A stretch of 64,000 nucleotides of DNA from Pseudocolwellia agarivorans (GTDB lineage Bacteria; Pseudomonadota; Gammaproteobacteria; Enterobacterales; Alteromonadaceae). The stretch's first letter is position 1. Every line of letters starts with the position of its first letter. The stretch spans positions 62,001 through 126,000 of the forward strand of contig NZ_MUZU01000003.1 in assembly GCF_002000085.1 (NCBI RefSeq), in the 5' to 3' direction. The notes beneath the pieces were generated by a model. The model made no database searches and was not told the DNA's origin. It saw only the letters and a list, made by a program, of their open reading frames with translations. Positions 48,800 through 58,447 of this stretch are shown here, one piece after another. The position numbers and the translations under genes were made by a program.

Positions 48800-49111
48800 A
48801 TGACTATTGAAAATACTTTACGCGAAAAACTACAATCTGAATTCTCTCCACTCTTTTTAGAAATTGAAAATGAAAGTCATAATCATGGTGGTAGTTCTAC
48901 TACAAGTCACTTCAGAGTTGTTATCGTAACCGACGCCTTTGAAGGCTTGCGACTTATTGGCAGACACCGCAAAATAAACGCCTTATTAGCCTATGAACTT
49001 GCCAACGAAATACATGCGTTAGCATTACATACGTTTACCCCAAAAGAATGGGAAGAAAAAGAACAAAAAGCAGCGCTATCGCCTGCATGTGCAGGTGGTT
49101 CAAAAGCTTAA
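48800..49111 (+). CDS. bolA: BolA family protein
   Basis: 103 residues. The BolA core is intact: the N-terminal helix ENTLREKLQSEFSPLFLEIENES, the H-N-H-G-G loop (metal ligand region shared with monothiol glutaredoxins), F-R-V-V-I-V strand, G-L-R-L-I-G-R-H-R turn and H-A-L-A-L-H-T. It partners with monothiol glutaredoxin in iron-sulfur handling and affects cell shape and envelope genes. The next gene begins one base after its stop. Confidence 0.93.
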   Translation: MTIENTLREKLQSEFSPLFLEIENESHNHGGSSTTSHFRVVIVTDAFEGLRLIGRHRKINALLAYELANEIHALALHTFTPKEWEEKEQKAALSPACAGGSKA

Positions 49112-49112
49112 T

Positions 49113-50096
49113 ATGAAAGTCAGTGCTGCTTTATCAAAATCGCCTATTGAAAAAATCAGCCTTGATAACCACAGCATTTATATAAAACGAGACGACTTAC
49201 TTAACCCACATTTCTCAGGTAATAAAGCGCGTAAATTTGCTTATTACCTTGAGCACAACTCAACAAGCATAACTAAACTCGTTAGCTATGGTTCAATTCA
49301 AGCCAACTCTTTATATTCTCTAGCGGCACTAGCCCACTTAAAAGGTTGGCAGCTTGATTATTATGTTAGCCGCATTCCTGATTGGTTAAAGGATTCTACC
49401 TTAGGTAATTACGGACAAGCATTAGCTTTAGGCGCAAAAATTATAGTGGTTGATAGCTCCTTACTTACCGACTCAAATAACCTTGATGGCTATATGCATC
49501 AGTATGCTGAAACCTTACCTGAAACCTCATTATTTATCCCCGAAGGTGGTCGAAGTTGTCACGCCAGCCTAGGTGTTTATACTTTAGCAAAAGAAATAGC
49601 TGACTATTGCAATACTCATAAGCTTTTTGAAAAAGATACTTTTGCAAAAACTAACCAAGCACAAGTTATGTTACCTTCAGGTACAGGCACTACCGCGTTA
49701 TTTTTACAAACGTGGTTTAAAGAAAACAACCAGCCCATTAAGGTATTAACCTGTGCGTGTGTTGGTGATGATGTCTACCTAAAAAAACAATTCAATCAAC
49801 TAAATCCTGATCAAACGCAATGGCCAACCATCATTTCTAGCCGCAAAAAATTTCACTTTGGACAGCTCAATAAAAATCACTACTTGTTATGGCAACATCT
49901 ACTTAAAGAAACCGGTATTGAGTTTGACTTACTTTACGATCCCATAGGTTGGCATTGCTTACTTGATTACTTATCAAATAACTACGCATCAAACAATAAC
50001 TCAACTATTCCCACCTTTTATATTCATCAAGGTGGTTTAGTGGGTAATCAAACCATGCTCCCCCGTTACCAACGTAAATACCCCGAACTGTTTTAA
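49113..50096 (+). CDS. PLP-dependent D-cysteine desulfhydrase/ACC deaminase-like protein
   Basis: About 327 residues from the ATG at 49113; a GTG at 49089 would overlap bolA. The PLP Lys lies in HFSGNKARKFAYYL, and the substrate-binding YGSIQANSLYSLAALAH and the phosphate-binding LPSGTGTTALF loop are visible. This is fold-type II, of the 1-aminocyclopropane-1-carboxylate deaminase/D-cysteine desulfhydrase group; which substrate is used cannot be told. It is translationally coupled to bolA by one-base spacing. Confidence 0.88.
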   Translation: MKVSAALSKSPIEKISLDNHSIYIKRDDLLNPHFSGNKARKFAYYLEHNSTSITKLVSYGSIQANSLYSLAALAHLKGWQLDYYVSRIPDWLKDSTLGNYGQALALGAKIIVVDSSLLTDSNNLDGYMHQYAETLPETSLFIPEGGRSCHASLGVYTLAKEIADYCNTHKLFEKDTFAKTNQAQVMLPSGTGTTALFLQTWFKENNQPIKVLTCACVGDDVYLKKQFNQLNPDQTQWPTIISSRKKFHFGQLNKNHYLLWQHLLKETGIEFDLLYDPIGWHCLLDYLSNNYASNNNSTIPTFYIHQGGLVGNQTMLPRYQRKYPELF

Positions 50097-50212
50097 ACAA
50101 TTTGTTTCCTTTTAACTCTAGTTTTTATTTAAAAGACTAAAGCTATTTAACATCGCCTTTGATAAAATTAACGTTCCCAAGCCCTTTATTCAATCAGCCA
50201 AGGATAGCTTTC

Positions 50213-52741
50213 ATGCCATCAAAATCATTACCTCTTTATAAACGCATACTATTTACAATACTTGCTTTTATATTTGCGCTTTACTGTTTAATTTGGGTGC
50301 TTTCTTCACCTATTATTAAACATTTTGCGAAAGAGCCTTTGGCTGAATACGGGTTAACACTTTCGTCTGATTCTACAATCAGCTTTAATCCGTTTTTAAC
50401 ACGTATTACCGTTGCTGATTTAGCGCTATTAAAAGACAACAGTCCGGTGTTAAAAGCTGAACAGTTAGCTTTACAACTTGCGCTACACAAAATCCCTTTT
50501 GATATCATTAAATTAGAAGAATTCTCTATCAAGGGTGTCGTTGTTAATGTTGAAAAAACTAACGACGATTTATGGGTAGCAGGCGTAAACCTTACCCCTA
50601 AAAGTGCCGAGTTAGATCCGCAAACCAAACCTGAAATAGAAGAAGCCACCGAAAAAAATAAAAAAAGCACACCCACAGAACCATCACCTTACCAAGTGCA
50701 ACTAGATAACTTAGTCTTATCTAATACCACCATCGATATTTTGTTAAACGGTTCACCACATGCTTTCGATATTAAAGAACTACTGATCAGTAATATTAAC
50801 GCAAGCCAAGCGCAACAATCGGCTAACCTTAAACTCAACGCTTTATTTGATAAGGCAGCTATCAAGCTAACCAGTGAGTTCAATTTACAGAATAATGAAG
50901 GCGATATAAGCAGTAAGTTAATAGTAAGTAAGTATTCACTTAACAACATAAAACATTTAATAGAACCTGTTGAATCACTTGACGGTTTGTTTTCATTTTC
51001 AAGTAATCAAAACGTAAAAATCACCTCACAAGGTATGGATATTACGGTTAAACAAGCCGAGTTAAGTACTGAAAATGTGATCACAAGTACTAAAGAACAA
51101 AACATTAGTTTAGAAAATTTAGTTTATAGCATGAATGATTTTTCAATGAACATTGCTAACAACGAGCTTGAAAAAAATCAGTTAAAAGCTATCACAGGTA
51201 CAGCCCAACTCACCTTAAAAAATGCTTTAGTTGAAGCTTTGCCAAGTCATAATGAAAAAAGCGAAAACGACAAATCACAACAAATACTATCGTTCGCACA
51301 ACTTAACGTTAATAACATTACGCCTAAATTATCTGCAGTGTCAGAAAGTGACTTAACATTAGCGCCATCAGTATTTATTGAATCGCTTGATCTAAACCAA
51401 TTACTTTTTTCTCAAAACACGACAAACGAATTACCACCAGTTGCAACAATTAATAATATTAATATAAGTGATATAGCAGGCTCAGCCGAAGCACTGTCAA
51501 TCAACGAAATTAATATTGATAGCATCACAAGCCATATTATTTTAAATAAAGAAAAAGCCTTAGCGAACCTTGTTACTTTAACTCCAGCGAAAGAAACAGA
51601 AAGTGAAGCAGTTCAGGAAGTTGAGCAAACCGCACAAACGCAAGATACGGCTACAAGCTCTCCTAAAGTACCTGAAACGGCAACGCCTGAAACAACCACT
51701 CAAAAGCCGTTTTACATTAGCGTAAACGCTTTCAATATCATTAATAAAAACCAAATCGACTTTATTGATAATAGTGTTAATCCCATTTATAAACGCAGCT
51801 TCATGATTGATGAACTTACTATGGGTAAACTTAGCAACTTACAAGAAAGCACAGAAGCTAAAACACCTATAACATTAAAAGGTCGTAGTAACGAATATGC
51901 AAACTTCGCCTTTAACGGTTTTATTCAGCCTTTCGCAAAGAAAAAAACCTATCACATTAAAGGTGATTTAAACGAACTATCATTACCTGATGTTTCAACC
52001 TACATGAAAGACGCCTTAAAACTTGAATTAAAAAGTGGTCAACTCAATACAAAACTTGATGTTACTTTAATAGATGACGATATAGATGGTGATGTAAGCA
52101 TTAACATTAATGGTCTTGAAACTGCAGCTGCCAACAACCACGAAACAAATTTAGTAAAAGACCAAGTAGGCATACCGTTTAACGTAGCTTTAGGTATGCT
52201 TAAAGACGGTAACGGCGACTTAATACTCGATGTACCACTGTCAGGTAAAACATCTTCACCTTCGTTTGGTATTAGTAGTTTTATTGCGCTTATAACTAAA
52301 AAAGCCGTAATGTCAGCAACTCAAGATTACTTAATGACAACCTTTGTTCCTTACGCAAATATAGTATCTGTCGCAATGACGGCCGGAGAGTTTATATTAA
52401 AATTACGCTTTGAAGATTTACCTTATGAACCTAAACAAGTCACTCCTAACGAAAAACAGGCTGAATACATAAAACAATTTATTGCCGTAATGAAAGATCA
52501 AAAGAACACCCGCGTAAAAATTTGTGCCATCAGCACTCCTTCAGATATTGGTTTACCTGCTAAACACAAATTATCGGAAGCTGATATAAAAGCACTGAAA
52601 ACAATAGGTGATGAACGTGAAAGAGCGTTCAAAGCGAGCGTAGTACAAGATAAACAAATAGAAACGGGTCGAATATTACTCTGTACACCTCAAATAGATA
52701 ATAGCGAAGGTGCTATACCTAGAATGGTGATATCAGTTTAA
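50213..52741 (+). CDS. DUF748 (AsmA-like) envelope protein
   Basis: 842 residues from the ATG at 50213, which has AAGGA nine bases upstream; a TTG at 50159 is less likely. One N-terminal membrane anchor (about 12-32) is followed by a very long periplasmic beta-rich region with low-complexity Glu/Thr/Pro linker (about 460-495), and a C-terminal repeat with D-L-P-L-S-G-type strands. Sequence style matches the DUF748/AsmA-like superfamily thought to bridge the envelope and move lipids. No catalytic motif is visible. The stop codon overlaps a short inverted-repeat element. Confidence 0.8.
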   Translation: MPSKSLPLYKRILFTILAFIFALYCLIWVLSSPIIKHFAKEPLAEYGLTLSSDSTISFNPFLTRITVADLALLKDNSPVLKAEQLALQLALHKIPFDIIKLEEFSIKGVVVNVEKTNDDLWVAGVNLTPKSAELDPQTKPEIEEATEKNKKSTPTEPSPYQVQLDNLVLSNTTIDILLNGSPHAFDIKELLISNINASQAQQSANLKLNALFDKAAIKLTSEFNLQNNEGDISSKLIVSKYSLNNIKHLIEPVESLDGLFSFSSNQNVKITSQGMDITVKQAELSTENVITSTKEQNISLENLVYSMNDFSMNIANNELEKNQLKAITGTAQLTLKNALVEALPSHNEKSENDKSQQILSFAQLNVNNITPKLSAVSESDLTLAPSVFIESLDLNQLLFSQNTTNELPPVATINNINISDIAGSAEALSINEINIDSITSHIILNKEKALANLVTLTPAKETESEAVQEVEQTAQTQDTATSSPKVPETATPETTTQKPFYISVNAFNIINKNQIDFIDNSVNPIYKRSFMIDELTMGKLSNLQESTEAKTPITLKGRSNEYANFAFNGFIQPFAKKKTYHIKGDLNELSLPDVSTYMKDALKLELKSGQLNTKLDVTLIDDDIDGDVSININGLETAAANNHETNLVKDQVGIPFNVALGMLKDGNGDLILDVPLSGKTSSPSFGISSFIALITKKAVMSATQDYLMTTFVPYANIVSVAMTAGEFILKLRFEDLPYEPKQVTPNEKQAEYIKQFIAVMKDQKNTRVKICAISTPSDIGLPAKHKLSEADIKALKTIGDERERAFKASVVQDKQIETGRILLCTPQIDNSEGAIPRMVISV

Positions 52742-52808
52742 TACCCATTTAATCCTGTCACCAATCAAGATATATATTTCAAAATACTCCTTGAATGGTG
52801 ACGGGTAT
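52741..52808. repeat. Short imperfect-palindrome repeat element, copy 1 (inverted)
   Basis: About 68 bases. Its left end (CTGTCACCAATCAAG at 52755-52769) pairs with its right end (CTTGAATGGTGACGGGTAT at 52790-52808). Read on the minus strand it aligns with copy 2: ATACCCGTCACCATTCA, then TGAAATATATATCTTGATTG, then GTGAC. It overlaps the last base of the DUF748 stop codon. The form suggests a small non-autonomous dispersed repeat. Confidence 0.75.
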
Positions 52809-53121
52809 ATTAGAAAAATAAGTATTCTCAATAAAATGAGTACAGAACCTTTAATTAACCTAAAATATCAATAAAACAAAGCTCCAGTATTGTAAGATTT
52901 AAAAAACTAATATTTCTACTGAAGTTAAATTATATCCATTTAGCAAGTTGCTAATCCACCCTACAATTATGTTCAATCATCACAACAAATAACCACATTT
53001 ATTAACTATTTGTTACCTAACTACTCTCTTACAATACCACCATAGATAAATAATTATCCAAGGCTAAATCACTACTCTTTATTCTAATTATTGAATAAAG
53101 ACCTAGGTGTAGGATTGATAT
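52809..53121. other. Intergenic spacer between the two repeat copies
   Basis: 313 bases, AT-rich, with no ORF of note. The only structure seen is the flanking repeat pair itself. A promoter for astA may lie here, but I cannot place it. Confidence 0.3.
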
Positions 53122-53175
53122 ATACCCGTAACCATTCAGATGCTCTGAAATACATATTTTGATTGGTTACGGGTA
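53122..53175. repeat. Short imperfect-palindrome repeat element, copy 2
   Basis: 54 bases with terminal arms ATACCCGTAACCATTCA (53122-53138) and TGATTGGTTACGGGTA (53160-53175), which pair over about 16 positions with one mismatch. The middle (TGAAATACATATTTTGATTG) matches copy 1 read from the other strand. It lies 31 bases upstream of astA, within its leader. Confidence 0.78.
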
Positions 53176-53206
53176 AGCCCTGTATTCACTAACGTTAGAG
53201 GTATTT

Positions 53207-54235
53207 ATGATTGTAATTAGGCCCGTATCACTAAACGATTTAGATAGATTGTTTCAACTTGCACAAAAAGTAGCACCGGGCATGACAACTTTCCCACCTG
53301 ACCGAGCCGTGCTACTCAATAAAATACATGCTTCTAATAGCGCTTTTTCTATGAATGTTAGTAAAGAAGATGAAAACGCTTACTTAATGGTATTAGAAAA
53401 CACAGAAACTAAAGAGATAATGGGCACTGCGGGTGTTTATAGCAATATAGGTAAAGAATCACCTTTTTATACTTTTCAAATACTGTCTCGCTATAAACAC
53501 TCTTTTGAAACAAACAACAAAGTTCCTTCTAAAACACTACACGTAGTTAACGAATTTACTGGCGATACTGAAATAGGTACCTTAATTTTAGATCCTGACT
53601 ATCGTGGACATGGCTACGGTAAACTTATCGCCAAATGTCGCTACATGCTTATTGCACAATTTAGCGAATTATTCGGATCGCGTCTTATTGCTGAATTACG
53701 TGGTTGGTCAGACGAAAAAGCCATATCTCCATTTTGGGAAAGTGTAGGTAAACACTTCTTTGGCGGCATGTCATACGATCATGCTGATTACTTATGCGCA
53801 ACAACAAACAACCAGTTTATTGCCGATCTAATGCCGGAATACCCAATTTATATTGACCTGTTACCGCAAGACGCTAAAGCCGTTATTGGAAAACCACATA
53901 ATCAAGGAAAGCCCGCTTTACAAATGTTACTCAACGAAGGTTTTAGGTATGAAAATTTTGTAGATATTTTTGATGCAGGCCCAACAGTACATGCCTACAT
54001 AGAAAATGTAGACACCATAAAAAATAGCAAAATAGTAACCGTTGCTGAGTTTACCGAAAGCGAAGAAGCATCAACACATTGTTTAGTATGCAACACAGCA
54101 ATAGACAACTTTAAAGTAACTTATATTCCTGTACATATATTACTTAATGGTACGGTGGCTATTAGCGCAAAAGCTGCTGAAGTTTTATCAGTTAACCTAC
54201 AAGACAACATCCGTATTTACCCACTCAGTCATTAA
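53207..54235 (+). CDS. astA: Arginine N-succinyltransferase
   Basis: 342 residues, the usual AstA length. It begins MIVIRPVSLNDLDRLFQLA, and has T-L-I-L-D-P-D-Y-R-G-H-G-Y-G-K (acyl-CoA binding, GNAT-like), R-L-I-A-E-L-R-G-W and F-W-E-S-V-G-K-H-F-F with M-S-Y-D-H-A-D-Y, all family signatures. It is the first step of arginine catabolism by the AST pathway: succinyl-CoA plus arginine to N2-succinylarginine. No other ast gene is nearby; the rest of the pathway must be elsewhere or absent. AGAGG precedes the ATG. Confidence 0.95.
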   Translation: MIVIRPVSLNDLDRLFQLAQKVAPGMTTFPPDRAVLLNKIHASNSAFSMNVSKEDENAYLMVLENTETKEIMGTAGVYSNIGKESPFYTFQILSRYKHSFETNNKVPSKTLHVVNEFTGDTEIGTLILDPDYRGHGYGKLIAKCRYMLIAQFSELFGSRLIAELRGWSDEKAISPFWESVGKHFFGGMSYDHADYLCATTNNQFIADLMPEYPIYIDLLPQDAKAVIGKPHNQGKPALQMLLNEGFRYENFVDIFDAGPTVHAYIENVDTIKNSKIVTVAEFTESEEASTHCLVCNTAIDNFKVTYIPVHILLNGTVAISAKAAEVLSVNLQDNIRIYPLSH

Positions 54236-54250
54236 TATATTTACTCCAAC

Positions 54251-54290
54251 TTATGAAGTCTGCAATACACTTGAATGGCAGACTTCATAA
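54251..54290 (+). terminator. Hairpin after astA (possible terminator)
   Basis: Perfect 13-bp arms TTATGAAGTCTGC (54251-54263) and GCAGACTTCATAA (54278-54290) with a 14-base loop, 16 bases after the astA stop. There is no T-run after it, so it may instead protect the 3' end or be another palindromic repeat. Confidence 0.55.
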
Positions 54291-54498
54291 CTTAATCCTC
54301 TCATAGATTAAAAGACCTGATCTTAGCATCATGCCTACCACATAAATAAATACCATTAAGTAAAAAAATTACATCATCACCACTTTTTTAAATCTATGTC
54401 TATACTCAGAATAACTGGCTGCACTAACCTCGCTGTGAATGCTTTATTTCAACCAGTAAACACCGTCAATTTATGAGTGGAATAGGTACTAACATCTT

Positions 54499-54653
54499 CT
54501 GTATACAGATACGGTAAGTTACGTACGAAATTTTGACATTTATCAATTACATTAAACTTTTACAGTATTAGTTGATTGTATACAGTGTTAGATTGATTAA
54601 AAAAACAACCACCACAATTTGTACGTACAAATTAAACATGAAAAGGTAGACCT
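54499..54653 (+). promoter_or_regulatory. Palindrome-rich leader of the TonB receptor gene
   Basis: It contains CTGTATACAG (54499-54508) and TTGTATACAG (54576-54585), a TTGACA -35-like hexamer (54533-54538) and an 18-bp perfect palindrome AATTTGTACGTACAAATT (54616-54633) about 20 bases before the start codon. A related GTTACGTACGAA lies at 54518-54529. The layout suggests binding of a dimeric repressor; the regulator is unknown. The -10 element cannot be fixed. The 54291-54498 stretch before it shows nothing else. Confidence 0.6.
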
Positions 54654-56954
54654 ATGAATTTTATAAGAAAAAGACTGGCTACAGGGATAAGTTTAGCGTT
54701 ATTAACAACGGTTCATTGCGTAAGTGCTGAAGAAATTTCTTCGGAAGAGTCAGCAACAGAGCAAATAGAAAAAATTACCGTAACCGGTCGAAAAAAAGAA
54801 GAATTTCTACAAGACACACCCCTTTCAATCTCTGCATTTTCTGCCTCCGACATAGCCGACTCAGGATTAAGTGATGCTCGCGACATTGCTGACTTAACAC
54901 CAGGGCTACAAATAAGTGGTGACTTTGGCCGAAATTCAGAGCGACCGGTAATACGTGGTATTTCAAACTTAAGACCTGAAACACCTCAACCTGTTGGTTT
55001 ATTTATCGATGGCGTATTCATACGTACTGGTATTATTTCATCTATTTTAGACAACGTGCAACGAGTAGAAGTACTTAAAGGCCCTCAATCTGCCTTATAC
55101 GGTCGTTCCACTTACGGTGGTGTTATTAACTACATTACTAAAACACCAAGCGATGAATTTAGCGGTAATTTTACCGGCAGTGTTGGCCAACATGGTCATC
55201 AAGATATTAGTGGTAATATTTCAGGCCCGCTATCAGAAAACGTAAAAGGTTCTTTTGGTGGTCGTATTTATAGCTACGACGGTGAATATGAAAACAGAAG
55301 TGAAAAAACAGCAGGCGCAAGAGATGTAGGCGAAGAAAGTACAACAGCCCTGCATGGCTCATTAAATATTCTAGCAAGCGACGACCTTGAACTAAACATT
55401 AGAGCTTTTTATTCAAAAGACGAAGACGGACAATTTGCAGGGTACCTATACGACTCAACTTATAATAATAGTGTTCCAGCAGGAGGAACAGCTTGTCCTA
55501 ATGTTATTCGCTCATTTTTTTGTGGCGAAGTATCAGTACCTGATTTCACGAATATTGCCACCTCAATTGATAAAGGTGAAAACACAACAACCTTCTTCGG
55601 TGGTAGACCAGCACAATGGGATTTCAGAGCAGGCTTAGATCGCGAAGTTAAACGTATCACCGGTGATGCAACTTACGCATTATCAGATAACTTTGACGCA
55701 CAATGGTTATGGGGATATACCTCAGAAGAAACAGAAATAGTAACCAACCAATCATACTCCGATGTATTTGTAAGCAACCCTTTTGGTTCATTTCCTGCCG
55801 ATTGGACCTCACAAGATATATCAGAACGTGACTACTTTTCACATGAACTTAGAATTTACGGTGATATTACCGACAACTTAAGCGTTTTAGGTGGAGTATT
55901 CTTTTATAACGAACAGTTAGAAACCATCGACCGAGAACTTACCGCACCCGACTTAGAATTTGACGGCTCAACAGAAAACGAAGAAATTAAACTGTTTGGT
56001 TTAGCTGAATATAAATTTACTGACGACTTTAGCATTACTGCAGAAGTAGGTATTTATAAAGAAGATGTAAATACATTAACAGCTACCGCAGGACCTGATG
56101 GCGAAAAACTAACAGAAACCTTTGACGGCGCAGACTTTCGTTTAACGGCTGCATACCATGTTAGCGAAGACCTATTTGTATATGGTAACGTTGCTCGCGG
56201 ACACAAAGCAGGTGGATTCAACGCAGGAATAGATCAAAACAACCCTGACGAAGCCCCACTATTAAGCTTTGATGAAGAAGTTGTTATTCAATATGAAGCC
56301 GGAATGAAATACTCGTTCGAAAAAGGTATTTTCAACTTAGCATTATACGCGCTTGACTTAAGCGACCAACAACTAAGCCAAGTAGTCGTATTACGCCAAG
56401 GGCAACCTGACCAAGTACAAGTCACTGTAGTACAAAATATTGGTGAGTCTGAAATTAGAGGGCTTGAAGCTTCATTTTCTTATTACCTAACAGATAGTCT
56501 CACTTTAAGTGCCTCTTATGCATTAGCAGATACAGAAATTACTGAAGGAACCGACGTAGATCAAGGCACCACTTTGGGTGATGAAAGCTTAGTAGGCTTT
56601 GAAATTCCAAGAGTATCTAAAAATACCGGTGTAGTGAGTGCCGCTTATAACGCACCTATTTCTGACAGCTGGAACTTTAAAGCCAAATTAGACGGTATTT
56701 ATGCATCGTCTCGTTACGCACAAGTACATAACCTACAAGAAACCGGCGACAGCTTTAAAGTTAACTTAAGAGCAGGAGTTGAAAACGACAGCTACGAAGT
56801 AACCCTTTGGGCGAAAAACCTACTTGATGACGATACCGCAGGTAACATTTTCCGCTACGTTGATCCGGGCGACTTCCGCTTCTTTTCTAGAGCTCACATG
56901 GTATTTTTACCAAGAGGAAGACAAGTGGGTTTAACCGCCAAAGTTAAATTCTAG
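54654..56954 (+). CDS. TonB-dependent outer-membrane receptor
   Basis: 766 residues. A signal peptide (about 1-25) is followed by a TonB-box-like IEKITVTGRKKEE, a plug domain (DTPLSISAFSASDIADSG, then RPVIRGISN and R-V-E-V-L-K-G-P-Q-S-A-L-Y-G) and a 22-strand-type barrel with R-F-x-F-like C-terminal phenylalanine. The style (VTGRKREE plug, D-A-R-D-I-A-D-L-T-P-G-L-Q) is that of sugar- or siderophore-type receptors of marine gammaproteobacteria; the ligand is not identifiable. A clear hairpin terminator follows, and a palindromic leader suggests tight control. Confidence 0.92.
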   Translation: MNFIRKRLATGISLALLTTVHCVSAEEISSEESATEQIEKITVTGRKKEEFLQDTPLSISAFSASDIADSGLSDARDIADLTPGLQISGDFGRNSERPVIRGISNLRPETPQPVGLFIDGVFIRTGIISSILDNVQRVEVLKGPQSALYGRSTYGGVINYITKTPSDEFSGNFTGSVGQHGHQDISGNISGPLSENVKGSFGGRIYSYDGEYENRSEKTAGARDVGEESTTALHGSLNILASDDLELNIRAFYSKDEDGQFAGYLYDSTYNNSVPAGGTACPNVIRSFFCGEVSVPDFTNIATSIDKGENTTTFFGGRPAQWDFRAGLDREVKRITGDATYALSDNFDAQWLWGYTSEETEIVTNQSYSDVFVSNPFGSFPADWTSQDISERDYFSHELRIYGDITDNLSVLGGVFFYNEQLETIDRELTAPDLEFDGSTENEEIKLFGLAEYKFTDDFSITAEVGIYKEDVNTLTATAGPDGEKLTETFDGADFRLTAAYHVSEDLFVYGNVARGHKAGGFNAGIDQNNPDEAPLLSFDEEVVIQYEAGMKYSFEKGIFNLALYALDLSDQQLSQVVVLRQGQPDQVQVTVVQNIGESEIRGLEASFSYYLTDSLTLSASYALADTEITEGTDVDQGTTLGDESLVGFEIPRVSKNTGVVSAAYNAPISDSWNFKAKLDGIYASSRYAQVHNLQETGDSFKVNLRAGVENDSYEVTLWAKNLLDDDTAGNIFRYVDPGDFRFFSRAHMVFLPRGRQVGLTAKVKF

Positions 56955-56968
56955 AAAAATAAAGCATT

Positions 56969-57013
56969 AAAAAAGGCACTTATAATAGTTAACTATTGTA
57001 AGTGCCTTTTTTT
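56969..57013. terminator. Bidirectional terminator between the TonB receptor and hipA
   Basis: Long hairpin: A-run plus GGCACTTA (56969-56982), inner arms AATAGTT/AACTATT, then TAAGTGCC and a run of seven T (to 57013). It pairs almost end to end with one G-U. It has U-runs on both strands, so it can end the receptor transcript and the leftward hip transcript. Confidence 0.92.
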
Positions 57014-57050
57014 GTTTTTGAGAGATAATTATTCGATATTCTAAAGTTAA

Positions 57051-58447
57051 TTATTCAAAAAATTCCTTCATAGAAGGTAACTCTTCAATTTCTTTATTTA
57101 TCTCTTCAGCGGCTTCATTGATAATTTCAATACATAAATCGATATGCTCTATTTCTACTACTGATAAGCCTTGTTCTAATGCCTTACCTTTCGCTATGTT
57201 TACTCCGTTGCGTACTGACTTTACCACTTGGCTCATCAGTAATTGCATGCGAGATAATGATATTTTAAACTCATCAGCAAAGTCGGCTAACATATACGCT
57301 GAAATGGGAGAGTTAAAGTTACCTGCAGTTCCAGTATCACACTCTCCAATTGACATCGCATAGTGTTGTGGGATCCCGATGTTTTGAGCATGTCTGACGC
57401 CGATTTTTGACTTTTCTATTTCTCGAATAATCGCCTCTATATTCACAAGATCATAAAAAGGTGCTAGCTCTAATCCTTGCTTACCTACAAAAAAACTTAT
57501 GTTTTTACCATGTGCATCATAGTTACGTACTAAAATATTAAACGTCATCCAACGAACAAGTTGGGCCTGATAAGCTGTAGAGTTAGTGGTTTCAACTGCA
57601 AATAATTTTGGGAACGAAGCACCATCCCGAATATAAATACCATCCCCTTCATCACCATATTGACGCTCATATTTATAAGATGGAGGAAGGTTAGTCGCTT
57701 GGCAGCCATCAATAACATGTCGGCGTAATACTCTGTTTCCTTCAGGCACAACACGTCTATCAAAACGCTCAATAACAAAGGCTCTCACACCACCATATGT
57801 ACGCAGTTCAACAGAAGGGACATTAATGCCAGCCTCTCCAGCAAGTAACATGGTGAATAGTTCATTTACCGCAATGAATGGTGCTTTACCTGTTTCAAAC
57901 TTAACAATTTTGTTAGAGCATAATTCGCCTTCACCAAAACCAAGCTTTCCGTCTATTTCCAATAAATTAAGTTTATCTTGAACACCAGCAACCGATAGTC
58001 GAGTTCTACCATCCCAATAGGTAATTGATTCACCAACATCTTTAAAACGAATAAGTTTTTCATTTAACTCCTCTACCGTAACTTCTCGAAAAGTAGTTTC
58101 TTTGACATCACTCTCTGGACCTCTGAAAGAAAGTGCACCAGAGGTTTCCTCGCCAATTATTTTGATCAATCCAAATGTATTATTTTTAGAAATAATAGTA
58201 TTACTGGTGATTTCTTCAAACCCTTTACCTTCAGGTAATAAGTTTTGTAAATAATTTCTAACGGCTCGATGATCAAAGTTACCATCTACTGGAAGGTAAG
58301 GGATATTGCAAAGCCTTCTTCAACCCATTCAGGTTCATAAGTTAATGATATATCAGTGTCTGAGCCCACAGGAATACTAATTGTAGCAATTTTTTTATGA
58401 AGCCCTATAAACACATACAAATTATTTACATTAGTACCAATCGTCAT
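57051..58447 (-). pseudogene. hipA: hipA-like kinase toxin, frameshifted
   Basis: A start ATG at 58447 overlaps the hipB stop by 17 bases and opens a HipA N-terminal domain (NNLYVFIGLHKK through WVEEGFAISL). It hits TAG at 58286-58288. In a shifted frame the homology continues without a break (PVDGNFDHRAVRNYLQNLLPEGKG) into the 372-residue ORF 57051-58169. One base is missing around 58291-58300. The downstream part keeps SVAGVQDKL, the catalytic NYDAHGKN and APFYDL motifs, so the kinase core is intact but not joined to its N-terminus. HipA kinases phosphorylate glutamyl-tRNA synthetase; a truncated product is of unknown activity. Confidence 0.85.

Noticed and set aside
50281-50949. Two minus-strand ORFs
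   Set aside because: They are antisense shadows of the DUF748 gene, with no ribosome site or known domain.
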